In this document: in pieces, positions 49,066-59,347 of the stretch
How the letters are laid out: every line of letters begins with the position of its first letter
Position numbering within the stretch: the first letter of the stretch is position 1
Assembly (NCBI GenBank): GCA_025201365.1
Contig: JAIXMF010000011.1
Location: forward strand, 682,001-746,000
DNA from: Syncephalis plumigaleata
Taxonomy: Eukaryota > Zoopagomycota > Zoopagomycetes > Zoopagales > Piptocephalidaceae
Reading direction: 5' to 3'
DNA: 64,000 nucleotides
Position numbers and translations under genes: made by a program
Notes under the pieces: model-generated
What the model saw: only the letters and a program-made list of their open reading frames with translations
Databases searched by the model: none
Told to the model about the DNA's origin: nothing

Positions 49066-50952
49066 TATGCTAACCAGTAGCATTGCCTATAACTCAGTTA
49101 CAACCGTACAGCATTTGCTATGCTCTATCATTATTCAGATAGCCATCAGCAATAGCTAGCACTAATATGATCATTATCGATAATGACTCAAATAAAATAT
49201 ATATACCAATCTACTACTAGTCTACAATGTGGAAAGGTATCAAGCATAGTTATCGTGTCTACACATCATGTCATTGCGTGTTCACCATTTTTACCAATCT
49301 ATCATAGGCTAATCACATGCGCCATACATTCCTATCTTTCTTTCTCTCTGTATTGACTACAATCTATTGCTTTCATTTCTACTCGTTTATGTGTATATCA
49401 CTATGCACTGAACACTCTTACATTGCTTGCTATTACCTGTTCCTTGTCTTACTTTTATGTCATTTGCTTGTTGTCCACACGTGCCTTGTTATGTGTAGTG
49501 TTTGTTGTTAACAAGCTCGTTTCCCTCCTTGCTCTGTCGTGCTTGCTGTTGTTTGTCCACTTTACCGTATGTGCCATACTCCCTTCTATCCAATATCGTC
49601 CTATTGTCTATCACAGCTTGTCAGCTATCTTTGTATGTCCTGAATACTGCTGTTTGTTCTGTCATCTTGACCGTGTCTCACTAGCATCCTATACTACCGT
49701 CGGTTGTGTTTACTCTTCTGCTTCCCTCTTTATTATCGTATTCATTCTATTGCCGTAACTGCTTCTTGCTCTGTCTCTCCTATTAGTATGAATATATTAT
49801 GCTTTATGCTTACTTTACTGTATGACTATGCTGCTATACCTAGTCAATAATAACAATAATAGGCCAGAGTAGTATGGCTGTATTCAACAGTAGTTCTTTA
49901 TTCATATGCTTGCTTGTTAACCAGTGTTTATTCAGTATCAATGATCAAGTATCATACTCATAATAATGACTTCATAGCACGCTACCGGTAGTTGTAGCAG
50001 AATACAAGTAGTACACGCTTGCATTTCGATAATCCATCATGATCAAGATGCTTTATTTTGTCCTAGTATACTGAATAAATGGTAGCATTCTACACGTTAT
50101 CGTATATCATTCAACGAGATGTGATATTATCGTAATTGATTCGCATTATTGCATGCGTGATAATCATCGAGTTTGATGATACGGAAATAGACGACACATG
50201 TTGATGTAATGTATTGGATTGCATTTGCTCCTACCTGACTTGTTTGTAATAATAACTTCTCATATTAGTCATTGATACTTGCTATTCTTGTCATTGCATT
50301 GATGAATGATACGAGATATTTCGCTGTCTGATAATAACGGGCAATGTTGCCTTAATCGATTACTTGTAGCATGTATCGACCTATTGTCTTCGTATTCTAG
50401 TTTCCGCAATGACGAATATGGAATATTGACATTCAACAGCATCCAGCTCTATTATCATTCGTATGTATTCCGCTAATTAATACCATAGTCATTCGTTTGT
50501 TTACTTCTATAGCAGGTATAATGATGGCTATATATATTTGTGATTGACAATAAATGCAGCGAATATTGCGAGAATGATCAAATGATTGGTATACGATACT
50601 ATTCTACTATAGATGGTACATGCCAATAATAATGCAATGAGAGAATATCAAATGAAGATACCTGAAACAGTATCAGAAATGCAATGATATCCTGATTCGT
50701 ATAATGTAGGGGTCATTCAGGTTGTACTATTGTAGTAAACGTAGCTTACTTGCTTGCTACTCAGTTCATCGAGTGTATAAATAGCCATCTACAAATGGAT
50801 AGTTACGAGTACAAGCATCGCATTCACATTCTCATCTTTCAAGTGCTCTACTATTGTTCACCTTAGCTGTGCTAGGCGTATACATCAAGTTATTTCTGTC
50901 AAACTGCAACATCCATAGCTGATATCCTTCAATCGAGTGGACCGATCCAATC
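49066..50952. other. Intergenic region
   Basis: 1.9 kb without a supported gene. Between 49320 and 49760 the plus strand is pyrimidine-rich and gives overlapping Cys/Leu-rich frames in all three phases, which points to composition rather than coding. The right end is the promoter of the secreted Cys peptide. Confidence 0.45.
50776..50783 (+). promoter_or_regulatory. TATA box of the secreted Cys-containing peptide
   Basis: TATAAATA 177 bp upstream of the ATG at 50953, the same distance as at the GST gene. Confidence 0.6.
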
Positions 50953-51174
50953 ATGCAATACTCCATCATCCTGGCCATTGTCGCTCTAGCATCGTCATAT
51001 GCGGTATTCGCTGATGCTGCAACTATTCAGCGGCGAGCCACAATTCCCAAAGGCGGTCAATGTAACGAAACGAATTGGAAGAACTGCAAAGAAGGAACTA
51101 GCTGTGTCATTCAACAATCCTCTGTAGTCATGGGAGGAGGTTCTACTAATAGTGGTATTTGTCAAAAAGGATAA
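50953..51174 (+). CDS. 73-residue secreted cysteine-containing protein with a dibasic site
   Basis: One exon. MQYSIILAIVALASSYAVFA and DA form a signal peptide. The pro-segment ATIQRR ends in Arg-Arg, a Kex2-type site. The mature part (ATIPKGGQCNETNWKNCKEG, then TSCVIQQSSVVMGGGSTNSG and ICQKG) is about 45 residues with four cysteines, enough for two disulfides, in the pattern C-x7-C-x5-C-x18-C. This resembles small cellulose-binding or effector-like cysteine knots only in layout; no family is assigned. Its architecture (signal, short pro-segment, RRA) matches the 60-residue protein at 26601. It converges on the calpain gene, whose stop is 60 bp downstream. Confidence 0.75.
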   Translation: MQYSIILAIVALASSYAVFADAATIQRRATIPKGGQCNETNWKNCKEGTSCVIQQSSVVMGGGSTNSGICQKG

Positions 51175-51233
51175 AGTCGTTATTGCAATAAACTTGATTA
51201 CCTGTATTGTCTAGTATCTATTATGTTGTTGCA

Positions 51234-53831
51234 TTACAGTTTAATGACTTGTACTCCAGGTTGATTCGATGTAATCGTTAGTTTGAACGATGATGGTGTG
51301 CCCTTATCAAATGTCGACAGCAATAGTACGTATACTCCAGCTATAGGAATCGATTCAGTTATACTGCTGCTACTTTCACTACAATGCCACGCACTACTTA
51401 CGATCTAGTGATGCTGATGTATAGGTGAGTCCAGCTCGATAATCACCGGAATGTGCCACCAAATATCGATACTGTGATCTGTATCTGCTGATTAGCATAG
51501 TCTCATTGCATTGCATTGCATCTACGCTTACCTGTCTATCCGAGTATCGCCCATGAATAAATCGATCTTAGCTGCAACCATTGTAGCGGGATCATTGCTA
51601 TCACTACGATGTTCTGCTACATCAAATAGATCAAGCAGCACATGCACACATGCAGTTCTTTGTATACACAATCTATACTGCGGATTGTCAATCCAACTTG
51701 CATAGCTGTTATTGCCACCGGCAGTCTCCATAGTCCAGGCATCCGTTATCTTCCATACGAGCAATGTAATACAAGCATAGTAATACATCATCTGTCAGCA
51801 ATAATCACAATATCGTGGTAGGTATCATCTCACCTGACATGAATAGGCAAATCCAGGTGTTTCCCGAAATAAGAATGGTATGTTTGCATACACATTCAAC
51901 GTGTAGTACAATGGCTTGGATCGTTCTTGTTGCGATAGCACTACCGTATAATATTGCTCACCAGGTGCTGGCCATAACTTGACCTTTCGATCAGTTTGAT
52001 TAATTATACGATTGCAATCCAATACTACGATTACTTACCAGTACATGTGGATTATTAACGTAGATTCCCTATAGGAGTATTGTCATATTAGTATGCCATC
52101 TCTATCATTATCTCTTTCATCCATACCTTGACTGCAGTAGGTTCTACCGGATAGAACACACGCTCGCCTGATTGCGTAGCATAAACGTGCATTGTCATGT
52201 AGTCACGATTGTCAGCTTCTATCGATTCTATGTGTCTGCTTAGCAGTAGCCATACGGTAGCCTGTGTCTCTCCATTGCTGCCACTATCGTTGCTAGCATT
52301 GACACGTATGCTATACTGTGGATTCCACGCGAAACAATGTCGATCGAATGGTGGCCCTATAGTAATCGGCCACTCTGCGTGTCGAGTGAATCGATAGTGG
52401 AACTGATCTGGATCCCAGCTAAGGTGTAGCGTGTCAAAGTAACGACACACGGCCGACCAGCCAATCCAGAACTCGCCATCGGCTGCTGCATCTCCCGTCT
52501 TGTAAGCGGATAACACGCGACGAAGCCGTGGATGCCAATGGATCACGTCGTCTGGCCCGTCTTGACCCTGCCAGCCGTGCTGTCTCCAAGGATTCTTGCA
52601 TCGTAGCATACGCGTGTCGCCACCATCATCGCGTATGTCGCTAGGTAGCTCGACTGCCTGTAGAATGGCATAGGCATGAGTCGGCACTAGCCACAACCAA
52701 TCTTGATCGATGATATCCACCTGGCCTGTAGCCAAGGTGCCCACGGCCTTTCCACTATTCAGTCCGGCGTATAATCGATGCCATGTCATATCCGATGCTT
52801 GTTCGGATTCCTGCAGTAGTACATGGTCCGGTATCCATCCGGTTAATGCGTGCATATCGATCCCTGAATTGGAACCGGGAAAGTCGTAGCCGCCCTGTGC
52901 CTTTAGGTATGCCTTTTCGATTAGCATGGGCCATAACTCCTGTTCCGTCGTAGTAACCACTAGTGGATGATTCTGACGATCCACCGGTATACGATCATCA
53001 ATGACTAGATCGATTGTTGTTGTTGTTCACTTTATGTTAATAGTGTTGAATTTGTTACTTGCTCATTTACAACTTACTAATCTATGAATCGATATTATTA
53101 TTAGTAGAGTAGTAATGGCCAATATCATTAGATCGCTTACCTTTCGATGAATGCCATTCAGTAATAGTTTGATCATGTACTTTCCCCATGGATTGTAGTA
53201 TGGTCGTCCACGTCGATCCTGCGGATAGATGCATCGTGTAATCAACTAAGTGTACACAGCTTGCATGTTCAATAAAATAGATAGATAAACAATGTGAACA
53301 GGAAATACATACCCGCTTCTTAAAACGCTGCTCATAGTCTGCGCATACACAGAGCGAGGCCACGAATGAGCAATTGGTCAGCACTTCTTGCGAGATCTGT
53401 TTACTAATACTACAGTAAGTCTATGTTCAACTGGACACTATTTCCGTTCACCTAGACACACGTTTGATCATTATCGGATTCCTTAGGAATTGCGAGGGAC
53501 GCAACCACTGGTGATAACGCTCCTTTTGCCGTGACGATAGTTTCAGTAGACCCATAGGATCACTAGTCGAATATCGATATGGCGAGTGAGTACACTGTAT
53601 GACTACACCACGAATGCTTACTTACTTGTAGCGATCATCCAACTCAAACGGCTCATACACGTCATTGCTCACCCAAGGCAAGTGAACAAGGCCGTTAATA
53701 AGCGACGTGTGCTGCAGCACTGTTAGTTCCTCCGCTGTCAATCGTCGTGTTTCGTGTTCCTCCGCACACGTCGAATGTTGCGAATGAACCGAAACAGATG
53801 AGGTAGGCGATAGCGGCATGTGCTTTGACAT
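51234..53831 (-). CDS. Calpain-7/PalB (RIM13)-type cysteine protease
   Basis: PalB/Rim13 cleaves the pH-response factor PacC/Rim101 in fungi; animal calpain-7 acts with ESCRT-III. About ten minus-strand exons. The protease core has the catalytic Cys ([11 protein letters not shown]), then [40 protein letters not shown] and [13 protein letters not shown]. The catalytic His is in [11 protein letters not shown] and the Asn in [12 protein letters not shown]2-like calpain domains follow ([54 protein letters not shown]) and the end reads [20 protein letters not shown]. The start at [17 protein letters not shown] leaves no room for the N-terminal MIT domain of calpain-7. At least three one-base junction or frame mismatches occur (near 51550, 53004 and 53452). 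Confidence 0.92.
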
Positions 53832-54587
53832 GGTCAGACAACATAGGAATAAATAGAGCGTGACAGGTAAGGAAAGACAAGACAAAGACAAGTGGCAGTA
53901 TAAATCAAAGAGTGTGCATATTTACATCTAGCCTATGATATTGCTTGCATATTATTCCATCAATCTAGCATGGCTTACTATGATTACAGCAAAGTGTACT
54001 ATTAGCAATAATAAGCAAATGACATTGACAGTAATGCTGATAGATACCTGTCAAATGTCTCAGTAGCCCTATTCTGAGGACTAGCATTGACTATGATCCT
54101 GTAACAACATGCGAGATGAGTGATGAATTGAGTAGTATGCCTCAGATGATTTCATATACGTACCGACATGATGATGACGTGATAATAGCATCATGTCTGT
54201 CATCATTGATATCTATCTATTCATGTATACATAGCAATAGAATGAATAAGAGTAATCGTACAAGTGATATTGTATATCGATGCATGTAGATTTGTTTGGT
54301 AAATGCACAGACACATACACTAATGTCGAGACATTCTAATCGATTTAACGCGTTGTTTAGCAATGTTTAACAACTTGTCATAATACTGGAATAGTGAATA
54401 GTTTATTGATGATGAAATCATTAATCATATAGCGATATCAGTAGTTGTATGGTCATGCTGTGCGAGTGTCATCACATTCTCATTGTCTATATGATTGCTA
54501 ATCCATTCAACGACATATTAGTATTTTAGTAGAATGAATCAGCTATTGCTCGGTACTTACCGTATACTAATATTATTTCGCTCAGAG
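53832..54587. other. Intergenic region
   Basis: AT-rich gap between the calpain gene (its promoter side) and the 3' end of the kinase-like gene. No MIT-domain exon for the calpain is recognised here and no other gene is seen. Confidence 0.45.
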
Positions 54588-55821
54588 CTAGTGAGTGCGT
54601 GGTGGTAGTCCTCTTAATACGCGTATAGGAGAGGTGCAAGCAAACTTATCGGACTGCATTGTGTAATGCATTTTAAGAAGATAACGTATTGAAGGGATGG
54701 CCGCCTTTGCATCGCCTAGTTCTAAATCATTAAAGCTTCTTTCTTGTTCAGTCCTTTCTAAGGACGCTTGGGATTGCTTAAACCTTTCCAAAGAAAGTTT
54801 AGCATATCTTTCGGATATTTGATAGTTAGGATCAAAAGGATTTCCTATTTCCGTCGAAACAAACAATTCTAAAAAGATCATTATCTCATCTTTAAGCCCA
54901 TGACAGCTCTCGTAGTTTTGACGTGGATTCAATGATGCGTACTCTTCATTATTCGGATTTATCGGTCTCCAGGAAAGCGGCTTTCTATATATGATTGTTG
55001 CATCTAAATCAATGATCTTTACGCCAACTATTCTGCGATTTGAATCCAGCTGTATCACAATATCTACACTTTATTGTTAGTGTATTTCATTATTATAATG
55101 CTTACTTACTTTTCAGATACATATCATTATGGAAAATGCCGGCGTTGTAAAGATAAATCGAGCCTACAAGACAATTAGTAATCATGCTATATGAATGATC
55201 ATAATGCTTACCTTTAATAATCTCATGTAATATTTCAGAGCAAGAATGTATGCCTGAGAAATGGTTGTTTCTGAAGTAGTCTCAAGAGCACACCATTGAT
55301 ATAGCTGTAAAGATGGCAAAAGTATATTTCCATTGCTTTCAGAAAAGCCAAATTGATGCAATGGATCCATGAATTTTGTCGACCTGTTGCGTAACACCTT
55401 TCAACTCATTCTTTGCTTTCACCAATGCCTATTTTATGCCTTATGATGAGCAAGGCTATTCGAATAACAGATCGGTATACTTACTTGAATGCGTCTACTT
55501 CGCTAGTTAATTTATTACATTTCATTAAGGCATCTTGATTGTTCCAAGTTACTCGAGCAAGACTAAGTTTCCTCCATTTCCACCGCCCCAGCGTATATTC
55601 GACAGTCCAAGCTCTTTTGATGTTCCATAACGTATCTCTGGGCAAAAGTGGTAATAGGATAATTACCTATAAACAAGTTAGTAAACATTGAATAGACTAC
55701 ATATGAATGGCTTGCCATTTTCTTCGAAAAAACCGCCAATTGAATGGACACTAGATATTTGGCATAATAGTGCTAGAGTACAAATGCTAATAGCCAGTGT
55801 AGAGCGTGGAGTTACTCGCAT
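54588..55821 (-). CDS. Protein-kinase-like protein with a signal peptide
   Basis: Five minus-strand exons: 55701-55821, 55485-55666, 55212-55438, 55110-55163 and 54588-55063. The first encodes MRVTPRSTLAISICTLALLC and QISSVHS, a signal peptide. The kinase-like part shows a hinge/helix-E region (LYQWCALETTSETTISQAYI), a catalytic loop GIFHNDMYLKNIVIQLDS (H-N-D in place of H-R-D, with the metal-binding Asn present) and VGVKIIDLDATIIY (D-L-D in place of D-F-G). A C-lobe follows without clear family motifs. Two frame changes are needed (near 55575 and 55390). Intron 1 is only 34 nt. Substrate and family are unknown; a secretory-pathway kinase or pseudokinase is an inference. Confidence 0.65.
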
Positions 55822-55925
55822 ATTGTTCGTTACGGCCTAAGAGCAAAGAAGTGAATGTATTTATGTTGTGCGTGTAAATGAGAAGAGGATAGTGAGCTAT
55901 CGAATTGTTCACGGCAGATGGCTGC

Positions 55926-55934
55926 TCATTTATA
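55926..55934 (-). promoter_or_regulatory. TATA box of the kinase-like gene
   Basis: TATAAATGA on the minus strand, about 105 bp upstream of the ATG at 55821. Confidence 0.5.
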
Positions 55935-56990
55935 GGTGAGTAGTCGATTGCTACGGTATTGGAATGTCAAGCAAAAACATAAAATAAACAGAATACGGTA
56001 TCACTTACCATGTGTAATTACCAATTATAGAGCTTGGATGCCAATTACGATAGTCATTGTTTCGATTCTGTTACAGCCAGCATGAGTGAACTCCATAAAA
56101 GTATATTGAATTCAGCTGCAATTGAAACGTGCATGATTGATGTTGAAATGGAATGGAATTCGATTTAGTTTCAATAATAGCTCGATCTACATGATGCATT
56201 GGTATGCAACTAGCTAGCATTAGAGCATTCGAGATAATAGACAAGTCATTGAATACACTCCAACTATGATGGCAATGACCATTAAACCATTGTTTCTATT
56301 TGTAAGCAATACTGTCATTCAGTTATAGTTCATGATTCAAGTATTAGGTAGTAGTAGTGTATTCATGTCAATGCACGCACGATCACGCCAGATGATCAGT
56401 ATCTATTGTGTTGTTCGATGATTTGCTATATAATTCATTACAATGACTACAGGTAAATATACATCCATTGATATTAATGTATAATCAGTGAGTGGATGAG
56501 TGATATATTCTAGTTGATTGTATGCTGCTGATAGCTGAATAAGAATAATAGGAATAGCAGTGGTAGTAGTAGTAGTAGCTAGTTGTATTGATTGAAAGCA
56601 AAGTATGTTCAATAGAGGGTAGAGAATACAGCGATATGTATGAAGTTGGTATGGTGTTTATTGGCTGAATGAGAATAGAAGCAGAAGGACAAGTAGTATG
56701 GATAGCAGTAGGAGTGAATAGAGCGAATGAGCACATATGCTTATAGAATACAGACAAATAAACACATACCAATCTATTAACACTTTATTAATAAATGGCT
56801 TATACGAGTGTAATGAGCATAGAAAAGTAAACAAACGGAACTTACTTGAAGCCTACACAGTATGCAAAACAGCATACAGAATAGCGTTAGACGCGCAAAC
56901 AATACCCGTAGCTAGTGTACAGTAGAAATCTAATAAACAAACGACAGCTTACCTTGCAATACAAAGAGTAGCAGATGAACACTGTTGACG
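55935..56990. other. Intergenic region before the repeat block
   Basis: Ordinary AT-rich sequence with a (TAG)n run at 56563-56580. No gene is seen. From about 56990 the composition changes. Confidence 0.4.
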
Positions 56991-58560
56991 TACAAAGAAA
57001 TAAACGCGCGAGTGGATCATGACGCAATGACAGCTGTAACGTACTCGCAGGAACAACACGGTAGCCTTGTCGTGCACAAGTCCTACAGTCTGAAGGGGAG
57101 GTGATTACAGCAGAATAAAGTGAGTATGAACGCGTGATCGTAGTGAGCGTGCGTAGAAAAGCAGCGCAAACTACAAAGAAGTAAGGGCAACAGGCAGGAT
57201 GAATAGAACGCGTAGATGATGACACGAACAGCCGTTAGATCAACGACAACAAGAAGGAGCGGTGAACAGCAAACGCGAGTAAAACATAAACAAGCGAGTG
57301 AGGAGAAAGTACAAGTACGCGAGTGTGCTAAGCAAAGGTGAGCGTATACAAGAAGAAGGAATAGGAGAAAGAGAAACAAAGAACAGGTACAGCGAGCATC
57401 ACGAATACAAGTAGTGAACGGTGAAGAAAGAGAGAAAGGAAAGAGTAAACAATAGAGAGAGAGAGAGAGGAGTGAACGTGTAAAGCAGGTGGTATTCACC
57501 AATAACCAAGAATGATTAGGAACTATTAACCGGCAAGTACATGTAACCATGCGAGTTAGTTACGCGGTATAGGTTCACGTAGGATGCACCGGCCAATATA
57601 TGGAGCATATAGGCACGTAGTCGGGAATGGCACACGTTGTTTCATAGCCTGTTGATATGTAGAGAGTGGTGTTAAACGGCGTAGATCAGGTAATAGTAGA
57701 CAAGCGGCACACGACTGAGTGTCCCTTTGACCGGGTATTATATATGCATGCTAGATCGTGAAACTCGATGCCTTCTAGAACAGGGTTAGTCATGATGAAG
57801 TGAAAGCGTCAAGCCTCATAGGACACGCTCGAGGTCTGTTCTAGACTTACTCGTAATAACAATAAACTTTAGTACACCTTGCGTAGAATCACGTAGCATT
57901 AACCGATCAATGTACGTTCCATATTACTATGTACCGAAGACTATATGTAACGAGTTACGCGGTTATTGAGCGAACGAGTAAAGAGTAAAACGTGAGGAGC
58001 GAGATCGAGCAAGAGGAGCGAGTATAGTAACAAGATCGAATAAGAAACAGTAGACGCACGAGTTATGAGTAGATCGAGCGATAAAAGTGAGTGTGTGAGT
58101 GGGGTGCATAAGCAACGAGTAGATCGTGCCAGGAACAAGTATAAGAGTATAGTGTGTAGATCGTGCAAGAGGAAGGAGTGTAGTAACTTGAACGCGCAAG
58201 GAACGAGTAGATCGAGTGAGATGAGTGAGTACAGTGACTAGAACGCGCGAGGAACAAGTATAGTGAGTAAGAGAAATGAGCGTAAAGTACAGAGCGCGCA
58301 ACAACGTAAGAGAAACGAGGTAGAGCGAAAGAAATTGTTGCTGTAGCAGTTTGGTTAGCTAATAATAACGAGTGTATACACGTGTAATAAAAGAATATAT
58401 GCTGAACGGTAATTTTTATTAGTTTGTATGCAATAAAAAGCGTATTTACAGAAGTGGTACTGTATATGAAGTTCGATATTAGAGCCACGGTAAGTGCTAA
58501 AGAAGTATGGATACAACAGCTACATAAGCACCGAGAATATAAAGCAGGAGTAACGAGTAT
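56990..58560. repeat. Purine-rich, degenerate repeat region
   Basis: The plus strand is rich in A and G and contains many diverged short units such as GAACGAGTAGATCGAG and GCGAGTGAG, densest at 57960-58310. The long Ser/Leu/Thr-rich frames on the minus strand are the complement of these units, and overlapping ones exist in several phases, so no gene is called. A less repetitive insert lies at about 57560-57950. Confidence 0.6.
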
Positions 58561-58574
58561 AGTGAGTAGACCGT

Positions 58575-59275
58575 GTGCAACGAATGAGCAACAAACGAGT
58601 AACGAGTAACGCGTAAGCAGTAAACAAGTGTGTTCACGAGTGTGTTAGTGTGCATATATCAGCCAGTTAAGAGTGTTACGGTGATAGATATGCGAATAAC
58701 GAGTGAACGAGTGAACGAATGAGCAATAAACGAGTAGACGAGTAACGCGTAAGCAATAAACAAGAGTGTTGACAAGTGTGTTAGTGTGCATATATCAGCC
58801 AGTTAAGAGTGTTACGGTGATAGATATGCGAGTAACGAGTGAACAAGTGAACGAATGAGCAATAAACGAGTAACGAGTAACGCGTAAGCAACAAGCAAGT
58901 GTGTTGACGAGTGTGTTAGTGTGCATACAGCCAGTTAAGAGTGTTACGGCGATAGATACGTGAATAACGAGTGAACAAGTGAACGAATGAGCAATAAACG
59001 AGTAACGAGTAACGCGTAAGCAACAAGCAAGTGTGTTGACGAGTGTGTTAGTGTGCATACAGCCAGTTAAGAGTGTTACGGCAATAGATACGGGAATAAC
59101 GAGTGAACAAGTGAACGAATGAGCAATAAACGAGTAAGCGAGTAACGCGTAAGCAGTAAACAAGTGTGTTGACGAGTGTGTGGGTGTGCATATATCAGCC
59201 AGTTAAGAGTGTTACGGTGATAGATACGGGAATAACGAGTGAACAAGTGAACGAATGAGCAATAAACGAGCAATA
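58575..59275. repeat. Minisatellite with a 132-136-bp unit, about five copies
   Basis: The anchor GAGTGTTACGG recurs at 58671, 58807, 58939, 59071 and 59207, spacings of 136, 132, 132 and 136 bp. Each unit contains AACGAGTGAAC, GAATGAGCAATAAACGAG, AACGCGTAAGC, a GTGTGTTGACGAGTGTG stretch and CAGCCAGTTAAGAGTG. Copies differ by small changes (for example ATATATCAG versus ATACAG), so this array is older or less homogenised than the 591-bp array beside it. Confidence 0.92.
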
Positions 59276-59316
59276 TTTGTGCGGAGCGAAGCGGAGCACA
59301 AGAGTAGCGGACATTG

Positions 59317-59329
59317 CCCCCCCCCCCCC
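59317..59329. repeat. 13-base C run
   Basis: An uninterrupted run of 13 C between the minisatellite and the first 591-bp unit; its exact length is likely uncertain in the assembly. Confidence 0.8.
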
Positions 59330-59347
59330 AAGAAGTTAGGATAATAA

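Noticed and set aside
49317-49758. Three overlapping hydrophobic frames resembling a membrane protein
   Set aside because: They are produced by a pyrimidine-rich tract; all three phases are similarly open, and there are no splice signals or motifs.
57083-58488. Long Ser/Leu/Cys-rich minus-strand frames
   Set aside because: They are the complement of purine-rich degenerate repeats; several phases are open at once, and no domain is visible.
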